Source: Bryobacterales bacterium
GTDB taxonomy: Bacteria; Acidobacteriota; Terriglobia; Bryobacterales; Bryobacteraceae
Direction: 5' to 3'
Assembly (NCBI GenBank): GCA_003139735.1
Contig: PLGA01000657.1
Location: forward strand, 1 to 6,681
Length of the DNA stretch: 6,681 bases
Part shown: positions 1 through 4,358 of the stretch, piece after piece
How positions within the stretch are numbered: position 1 is the stretch's first letter
How the letters are laid out: the number at the start of each line of letters is the position of its first letter
Notes under the pieces: model-generated
What the model was told of the DNA's origin: nothing
Seen by the model: only the letters and a program-made list of their open reading frames with translations
Databases searched by the model: none
Translations under genes and position numbers: made by a program

Positions 1-258
1 ATCAATGTTGGCACGGAGGGCGCGACATTCAAATGGCGTACCATCAGAGCAGCATTGTGGATGCAATCGTTCTCCACTCGATAGGGCGCTGCCTATTGAC
101 ATACACCAGTCTTCTTCGGATGTCGCAAGCGCTGAGGACACGCAGACCGAAGACCGACGGGACACCCCGCAACAGTTGAACGCCTGAAGCGCCGAAACTT
201 CGAAACGCAAGCAAAGCGGCCGTGTCCGCAGCTCCGAATCGCGCAAACCTGGCGACCT
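1..258. other. Left-edge segment downstream of the sugar transferase, no confident gene
   Basis: This stretch lies between the window edge and the stop codon of the minus-strand sugar transferase. Short frames exist on both strands, but none resembles a family I know. Two minus-strand frames run off the left edge and could be the start of a next co-directional gene. One begins at ATG 44 (MVRHLNVAPSVPTL...) directly at a TGATG junction. The other begins at ATG 102 (MSIGSALSSGERLH...). Neither has a good Shine-Dalgarno sequence. I see no hairpin followed by a T-run, so there is no evidence that the minus-strand transcript ends here. A sigma-54-like motif at 8-23 (plus) is treated as a weak finding. 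Confidence 0.4.
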
Positions 259-1662
259 TTACCGTCCGCGGCCTAACAACACAATCCTTACCGTCTTCAG
301 CAGGATGGCAGCATCGGAGCGGAGCGACATGTGCTTGGCATAATACAGGTCGTACTGCAGTTTTTCGCACGAGTCGTCTACAGATGCCCCGTATCGACAC
401 ATGACCTGAGCCCAGCCTGTAATACCGGGTTTCAGGTAATGACGAAGACTGTAGAAGGGGATGTCCTGTTCGAGTCGATCCACAAAGTAAGGCCGCTCAG
501 GTCGTGGGCCAACCATGCTCATATCCCCTTTCAACACATTCAGCACTTGCGGTAATTCATCGAGTCGGAAGATCCGCAGCAAACGGCCGACTTTCGTCAC
601 CCTTTCGTCACATTCCGCCGCCCATGCCGGACCGGTTTCGACCTCCGCATCGTGGCGCATGGAGCGGAACTTATAAATAGTAAACGTCTTTCCATGCAAG
701 CCGACGCGAACCTGCCGAAACAGCGCAGGCCCCGCCGAACTCAACCTGATTGCAATGGCGATTGCCGCCAGCAACGGGGCTGTCAACAATACCACCAGCA
801 GCGCAAACGTAACGTCGAAGGACCGCTTCAAAAAAGCGCCCGCTTGGGAACGGTTGAATCCCTTCGTATAGACAAACCACTGCGGGTTCAAGGCTTCAAC
901 CCAAATCTTCCCGCTGAGCTCCTCATAGAAATCCACAGCGTCGTCGACCTGCAAGCCTCGAAGGCGGGAATCCAGCAGTGTGGCGGCCAGTCTCTCCCGG
1001 TTCCTGGAGTCCATCTCGGCTATGACGACTCTCGAGATTTGCCCCCTAGCCACCAACTCGGTGAGATCCGCCAGTTCGATCGCGCGCCCACGATCCGCCA
1101 GACCCTCGGAAAGGCTCAAGACCTGCGCATGGCGCTTCGAGCGGAACGCGCCGCGCCGCAGTTCCCGATGAAGCTTCGCCGGCAGCTCTCCCGTTCCGAC
1201 GATCAGAATCTCTTCCACGAACTTGCCGCGAGCGGCAAGATGCCGCAAACACAACCGCAGCATTACAGGCAAAAGGCCGATAATCAGCCCGGCAACGATT
1301 ACCGTGCCGACTCGGGGGATCAGCCCTGGAAAGACGTAAAAGAGGAATGCGGAAGCCAACACTCCCAAGAGAAGAGACTCCACGAGATCGATCCAAAACT
1401 GCGATGCCTTCGAGCTCACAATGGATTTGTCAAGGCTATTGATATGAAAGAACACAGCGCAGCAGGCGAACATCGTCGGTGTTTCAAGACCGTGCCTGCC
1501 CCAGGCGGTTTGCAATACTGCGACGGCCAGCAGCGTGAGCTCCGCTGCTAGAAAGGCCCCGCGGGGACGCGCAAGCGTGTGCGCCCGCACCCTCAGTTGG
1601 GCTCCGGCAGGCGCAGCGGCAGGACTGCGCCACAACGCGTTTTCGATAGCAGCGGTCGACAT
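259..1662 (-). CDS. epsB: Undecaprenyl-phosphate sugar-1-phosphate transferase (EpsB/WbaP-type priming enzyme)
   Basis: This inner-membrane polyprenyl glycosylphosphotransferase (467 aa) moves a sugar-1-phosphate from a nucleotide sugar to undecaprenyl phosphate, the first step of repeat-unit synthesis. The N-terminal half has hydrophobic segments near residues 36-53, 93-112 and 118-138, then a Rossmann-like stretch beginning ILIVGTGELPAKL (152-164). The C-terminal bacterial sugar transferase domain starts at KRSFD (279-283), followed by a membrane hairpin (284-306). It continues with SSAGPALFRQVRVG, KFRSMRHDAE (331-340), the catalytic Asp-Glu pair in RLDELPQ (D368, E369), MVGPRPERP, and KPGITGWAQV. 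The RYGAS...KLQYDLYY ending is typical of the EpsB form seen with PEP-CTERM/exosortase EPS loci. The donor sugar cannot be read from sequence. The frame is open to an ATG at 1791, but those extra 43 residues are Cys- and Arg-rich and unlike the family. ATG 1662 gives normal length and has a Shine-Dalgarno sequence. It is divergent from the export genes. No clear promoter was found on its strand. Confidence 0.93.
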   Translation of the reverse strand: MSTAAIENALWRSPAAAPAGAQLRVRAHTLARPRGAFLAAELTLLAVAVLQTAWGRHGLETPTMFACCAVFFHINSLDKSIVSSKASQFWIDLVESLLLGVLASAFLFYVFPGLIPRVGTVIVAGLIIGLLPVMLRLCLRHLAARGKFVEEILIVGTGELPAKLHRELRRGAFRSKRHAQVLSLSEGLADRGRAIELADLTELVARGQISRVVIAEMDSRNRERLAATLLDSRLRGLQVDDAVDFYEELSGKIWVEALNPQWFVYTKGFNRSQAGAFLKRSFDVTFALLVVLLTAPLLAAIAIAIRLSSAGPALFRQVRVGLHGKTFTIYKFRSMRHDAEVETGPAWAAECDERVTKVGRLLRIFRLDELPQVLNVLKGDMSMVGPRPERPYFVDRLEQDIPFYSLRHYLKPGITGWAQVMCRYGASVDDSCEKLQYDLYYAKHMSLRSDAAILLKTVRIVLLGRGR

Positions 1663-1673
1663 AAACGTAGAGG

Positions 1674-1680
1674 CCTTCCT
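1674..1680 (-). promoter_or_regulatory. Ribosome binding site that sets the sugar transferase start
   Basis: On the minus strand this reads AGGAAGG, 11 nt before ATG 1662. The spacing is on the long side, but it is the only good Shine-Dalgarno match near a start in this frame. It supports ATG 1662 over the upstream in-frame ATG at 1791. Confidence 0.55.
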
Positions 1681-1884
1681 GCGCAATACACCGTCTGGAC
1701 AACGCGGAATACCCTTGGCGGCGGCGAAACAAACGACGTTGTGGCGCTTCGTCGTGGAACATTCAGTCGCGCGACACGTCTTCCGGATCAATGACCCTGA
1801 CGCGCCTCGATAACCTGTCGAGACTACGCCGGATTACCGCCGCGCACAGCAGATCGTTTACGTCTTACTAAGTACGCGGTCGCG

Positions 1885-1915
1885 GGCCGACTCAGATTGC
1901 GGTACACAATCGGCC
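1885..1915. repeat. Imperfect stem-loop GGCC...GATTG / CAATCGGCC
   Basis: GGCC (1885-1888) and GATTG (1895-1899) can pair with CAATCGGCC (1907-1915) around a 7-nt loop, leaving GACTCA as a 6-nt bulge. The same GACTCA recurs at 1925-1930. There is no following T-run, so it is not an intrinsic terminator. It may be a protein-binding site or a chance structure. Confidence 0.3.
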
Positions 1916-1949
1916 TCGGATCATGACTCAAAAGTAACAAGCTCTGTGG

Positions 1950-1973
1950 TTGTCGTCTGGTCATAAGTGACCA
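1950..1973 (+). repeat. Left inverted repeat, containing palindrome TGGTCATAAGTGACCA
   Basis: This is the left member of the inverted pair. Its core GTCTGGTCATAAGTGA matches the right copy except for one base. Positions 1958-1973 are themselves a perfect interrupted palindrome: TGGTCA, four bases, TGACCA. That internal symmetry is what a dimeric DNA-binding protein would use, so the operator reading remains open. Confidence 0.6.
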
Positions 1974-1986
1974 CTAGGCACGCAAT

Positions 1987-2003
1987 GTACTGGAAGCCAG
2001 TAC
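1987..2003. promoter_or_regulatory. Perfect palindrome GTACTGG-AAG-CCAGTAC, operator candidate
   Basis: Two perfect 7-bp arms flank a 3-bp centre. It lies 13 bp after the palindrome at 1958-1973. It ends 20 bp before the -10-like TATAAG at 2024-2029, and so covers the area just upstream of where a -35 box would fall. The size and symmetry suit a dimeric regulator. Which protein binds is unknown. Confidence 0.4.
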
Positions 2004-2023
2004 TAGCGTTGGGGTGTTCGCGT

Positions 2024-2029
2024 TATAAG
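2024..2029 (+). promoter_or_regulatory. Candidate -10 box (TATAAG) for the export operon
   Basis: TATAAG matches five of six positions of the sigma-70 -10 consensus. The hexamer 17 bp upstream is TACTAG, a poor -35, so if used this promoter would probably need an activator. Use of it would give a leader of roughly 340 nt before the first gene. This is a weak prediction. Confidence 0.25.
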
Positions 2030-2055
2030 CAGAACATTGGCGAAGGGCTCAAAAC

Positions 2056-2067
2056 CGCTCTAGAGCG
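2056..2067. repeat. 12-bp perfect palindrome CGCTCTAGAGCG
   Basis: This is an uninterrupted 12-bp self-complementary sequence in the middle of the divergent region. It is not followed by a T-run. It may be an operator or chance; nothing nearby decides it. Confidence 0.35.
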
Positions 2068-2271
2068 CCGTTCGACAAAGGGTGCGCGGGAGGATAAGAG
2101 ATCGCGGAAGACCGCAGGTCGAAGCCTCTAAACGGTGGTCCCGACGACTTTCACCTGGATCGCCCAGGCGGCGGGCGTCGCCATACGCGGGGACGCCGCG
2201 CCACTTCTTTCGGATCGCCCGGCAACGCAGCACAGGGCGCCCCGCGTCCGTGCCGAGAGGGCGTATTCTCA

Positions 2272-2295
2272 TGTTCACTTTTGACCAGACCCCAA
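2272..2295 (-). repeat. Right inverted repeat, containing TGGTCAAAAGTGAACA
   Basis: Read on the minus strand, this carries GTCTGGTCAAAAGTGA, differing from the left copy by one base in the 16-base core. The inner palindrome is slightly broken (TGACCA becomes TGAACA). On the plus strand it presents TTGACC (2281-2286), a fair -35 box pointing at the export gene. No good -10 sits 16-18 nt downstream of it. Confidence 0.6.
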
Positions 2296-2350
2296 AGAGG
2301 TTCTCTTGATACCTTAGCCTTGGGTATGCAGCCGGGCGGACGATAACGGA

Positions 2351-2370
2351 AGCCTTGGCCTACCCAGGCT
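2351..2370 (+). promoter_or_regulatory. Hairpin occupying the ribosome-binding region of the export gene
   Basis: AGCCTTGG (2351-2358) pairs with CCCAGGCT (2363-2370) with one mismatch around a CCTA loop. It ends 4 nt before the TTG start at 2375, exactly where a Shine-Dalgarno sequence would be expected and none is seen. A second copy of AGCCTTGG at 2316-2323 could compete for the same 3' arm, so two mutually exclusive stems are possible. The regulatory role is inferred. Confidence 0.35.
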
Positions 2371-2374
2371 GACA

Positions 2375-2971
2375 TTGAGACAAACAGATCTGAAGACCGC
2401 CGCATCCTTAATCATGTTTCTGACGGCCAGCGGGGCGCTGCTCACGGCGGCAGACGTTGTGACGCCGCCGGGCAGCCCAACTTCGGCCGAGGCCGAATAC
2501 CGCCTGGGCCCCGAAGACGTGATTGAAGTATTCGTGTGGAAGGAGCCAGAGGCAACGACCACGGTGACGATACGCTCGGACGGCAGGATTTCACTTCCGT
2601 TGGCGGGCGAACTCGAGGCCGCCGGCAAAACGGCGGTCGAACTTCAGCAGGAGATCACGACCAAATTGAGCCAGTACGTGAACCAGCCCGTGGTCAACGT
2701 CATGGTCAAGCAGATTAACAGCCTGAAGATCTCGGTTTTGGGCGAGGTCCGCCGGCCCGATGTTTACAAAATTAAGAGCCGGGTGACCGTGCTGGACGCA
2801 ATCGCGATGGCAGGGGGCTTTACCGATCTTGCCCGGCCGAGCAAGGTGGTTGTACTAAGGAATACGCCGGCCGGCCCACAGCGGATCATGGTCAACATTA
2901 AACAGCTTGTCGGGGACGGCAGCAAGGCGCCGTTCTACCTTCAGACGCTGGATACGGTTTATGTGGAATAG
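2375..2971 (+). CDS. Short OPX polysaccharide export protein (Poly_export + SLBB)
   Basis: This periplasmic/outer-membrane-associated export protein (198 aa) forms the conduit for polymer leaving the Wzz/kinase. An N-terminal signal sequence (hydrophobic about residues 9-25, likely cleaved after LLTA) is followed by the Poly_export domain from EYRLGPEDVIEVFVW (41-55) through RSDGRISLPLAGEL to QPVVNVMV (about 111). One SLBB domain follows (about 117-175), with VLGEVRRPDVY and AMAGGFTD. There is no lipobox Cys after the signal, and the protein stops at LDTVYVE, so it lacks the second SLBB and C-terminal amphipathic helix of Wza. The start is TTG at 2375, chosen because it keeps a charged n-region. 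The only in-frame ATG nearby (2414) would remove most of the signal peptide. No Shine-Dalgarno sequence is visible, and a hairpin fills that site. The stop overlaps the chosen start of the next gene by 11 bp. GumB- or EpsY-like; family call firm, start less so. Confidence 0.9.
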   Translation: MRQTDLKTAASLIMFLTASGALLTAADVVTPPGSPTSAEAEYRLGPEDVIEVFVWKEPEATTTVTIRSDGRISLPLAGELEAAGKTAVELQQEITTKLSQYVNQPVVNVMVKQINSLKISVLGEVRRPDVYKIKSRVTVLDAIAMAGGFTDLARPSKVVVLRNTPAGPQRIMVNIKQLVGDGSKAPFYLQTLDTVYVE

Positions 2972-4355
2972 GAAGCTGAAGCTACGGGGAGTTGCCTGCC
3001 GTGAGAATGAGAACGTTTCGGGGCGGCCGGAAGCTTCTCGAGCGGTTGGCGCGGGAGAGGTAAGGCTGGGACGCCGGCTATTACTGCCGCTTGGCATAGT
3101 TTTGGTTTTGTTTGTCAATGTCGGGGGGCTCGCCCAAGAACGGCCGAACGGAGTATATCTTGTTTCGCCGTTAGGTTTGAGCGCCGGGTACGACCATGGC
3201 TTCATCGCAAATTCCGAAGCGCTCGACGACACAGTCGTCATCCTGACGTCGCCAACCTTCGCGTGGATCAAGAACACGCATCGAACGAGCTTTTCCCTGG
3301 ACTACCAGGCGGAGTTTGAAATCTTCTCCCGTTATCAGAACCTGAACGCCTGGAACCATTCGGCGACTATGCGCTACAGCTACCGGATCGATTCCCGTTT
3401 GAGCTTCGATGCGGGCGATTCCTTTCTTTCCACGACGGATGCAAGCAGCCGGCTGGCCGACAGTCAGTTTCTGCTGCCGCTGGGCCGTTTTCAGCAGAAT
3501 TCTCTCTTCGCCGGGCTGAAGTACCGGTTCAGCCAGCGAACTGAATTGTTGTTTCGCTTTGACAACGCCTTCACGACAATGGCGCTGCCGGCGCCGTTGA
3601 CAAACCAGTTCAACCTGATGACTAACGCCGGCACGGTGACGTTAGACCACACGCTCACCAAGCACCATTCCGTGACGGGGAGCTACTCTTATGTGCGCGT
3701 CCGTCCGTTCGATGGGAATGGCTCCGCCGGCTCCTCATACCCGGCGGTGCAGACTCTGAATGCAGGTTACCTGTACACCGTCAATCCGGGTTTGCTGCTC
3801 CGCGCGACGGGCGGCGTGGTTCGCGGCCCCAAGTTCGCGTACACCGCGGGCGGCGCGGTGGAAAAGCAGTTGGGACGCCTGTGGATGATGGCGGGCTTCC
3901 AGCGGTACCTGTCGTTCTTGGGAGGTTTCGCGCCCGGCGCAGGCACGGCGAACGGCGCAATGCCTTTCGCCGATGGGTTGCTGCCGAACTCCGTGTTTGA
4001 AGCGGCGTCGCTGCGGGTCCGCGGAAAGCTGACGAAGCGCGTGGGTTTGGACTTCAACGGACAGGTGGGGCGGGCGAGCGTTGCAAGCCGGGACGTCAGG
4101 AGCCTGATTGGCCAGGCGCGCGTGGATTACAAGCTAGACGACCGGCTCACCGTATTTGCCCGCGCGGAATATTACGGTCAGAACGTAAGCGAGTTTTCAA
4201 GTTTTCCACTGGCGCGAAGCAGGTGCTTCGGCGGCCTGGAAATCGTCTTGTCGCGTCCGCCGGAAACAGATGTCGCTTCCCGCCGGCGCCAGCAAATCCC
4301 CGATGCGGCTGCCGCGCCCCAGGCAGAGGAGCTTCAGGCTCCGGAGGAGAAATAA
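2961..4355 (+). CDS. Outer-membrane beta-barrel protein of the EPS export machinery
   Basis: The 464-residue product has a hydrophobic signal (LLLPLGIVLVLFVNVGGLA, about 40-58, cleavage before QERP). About 370 residues of alternating polar/aromatic short strands follow, separated by turns, the pattern of a large beta-barrel: YDHGF, SFSLDYQAEFEIFSRYQ, ATMRYSYRIDSRLSFDAGDSF, GLKYRFSQRTELLFRFDNAF, SVTGSYSYVRVRPF, ARVDYKLDDRLTVFARAEYY. After the last strand (CFGGLEIVLS) comes a 35-residue Ala/Glu/Gln/Pro-rich tail, probably periplasmic. It resembles barrel proteins encoded beside OPX proteins in EPS loci and is a plausible outer-membrane pore. The exact family is not certain from sequence alone. 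ATG 2961 overlaps the previous gene but leaves an unusually long 39-residue n-region and no Shine-Dalgarno. CTG 3066, preceded by GGAGAGG, would give a normal signal peptide. A TTG at 2907 is also in frame. Confidence 0.8.
   Translation: MWNRKLKLRGVACRENENVSGRPEASRAVGAGEVRLGRRLLLPLGIVLVLFVNVGGLAQERPNGVYLVSPLGLSAGYDHGFIANSEALDDTVVILTSPTFAWIKNTHRTSFSLDYQAEFEIFSRYQNLNAWNHSATMRYSYRIDSRLSFDAGDSFLSTTDASSRLADSQFLLPLGRFQQNSLFAGLKYRFSQRTELLFRFDNAFTTMALPAPLTNQFNLMTNAGTVTLDHTLTKHHSVTGSYSYVRVRPFDGNGSAGSSYPAVQTLNAGYLYTVNPGLLLRATGGVVRGPKFAYTAGGAVEKQLGRLWMMAGFQRYLSFLGGFAPGAGTANGAMPFADGLLPNSVFEAASLRVRGKLTKRVGLDFNGQVGRASVASRDVRSLIGQARVDYKLDDRLTVFARAEYYGQNVSEFSSFPLARSRCFGGLEIVLSRPPETDVASRRRQQIPDAAAAPQAEELQAPEEK
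4343..4349 (+). promoter_or_regulatory. Strong ribosome binding site for the Wzz/kinase gene
   Basis: GGAGGAG lies within the last codons of the barrel gene, 9 nt before ATG 4359. The two genes are separated by 3 nt, so translation is probably coupled. Confidence 0.8.
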
Positions 4356-4358
4356 CAA

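Larger units (their letters stand above)
1950..2295. mobile_element. Possible MITE-like remnant bounded by inverted repeats
   Basis: The ends at 1950-1973 (plus) and 2272-2295 (read on minus) match at 20 of 24 positions by eye, in opposite orientation, giving a 346-bp unit. The interior codes for nothing recognisable and no transposase is present. I find no clear target-site duplication: the flanks are ...CTGTGG on the left and AGAGGTT... on the right. It could therefore be an old non-autonomous insertion, a decayed insertion sequence, or not a mobile element at all but two copies of a regulator site. The call rests only on the repeat pair. Confidence 0.35.
1663..2374. other. Divergent intergenic region with inverted repeats
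   Basis: These 712 bp separate two divergent EPS transcription units and must hold both promoters. No frame here looks like a protein. The Arg-rich plus frame at 2082-2309 and the minus frames overlapping it have no family signature. What can be seen is an imperfect stem at 1885-1915, paired 24-bp inverted repeats at 1950-1973 and 2272-2295, perfect palindromes at 1987-2003 and 2056-2067, a -10-like TATAAG at 2024-2029, and a hairpin at 2351-2370 abutting the export gene start. No convincing sigma-70 promoter with both boxes was found in either direction. Confidence 0.7.

Noticed and set aside
44..400. 118-codon minus-strand frame overlapping the 3' end of the sugar transferase
   Set aside because: About 140 bp of it is a shifted reading of the transferase gene. 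The remainder has no signature, though its stop forms a TGATG with a possible edge gene.
652..1551. 300-codon plus-strand open frame antisense to the sugar transferase
   Set aside because: It lies wholly opposite a well-conserved enzyme gene, its product is Gln/Arg-rich with no family signature, and long antisense frames are common in GC-rich coding DNA.
1663..1791. 43-residue N-terminal extension of the sugar transferase
   Set aside because: The residues are unlike the family's N-terminus, and a Shine-Dalgarno sequence precedes ATG 1662.
1806..1822. Short inverted repeat CTCGA-N7-TCGAG
   Set aside because: Five-base arms are too short to separate from chance in GC-rich DNA.
2082..2309. 75-codon GTG frame in the divergent spacer
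   Set aside because: Arg/Pro/Ser-rich, crosses the right inverted repeat, no homology recognised; most likely non-coding.
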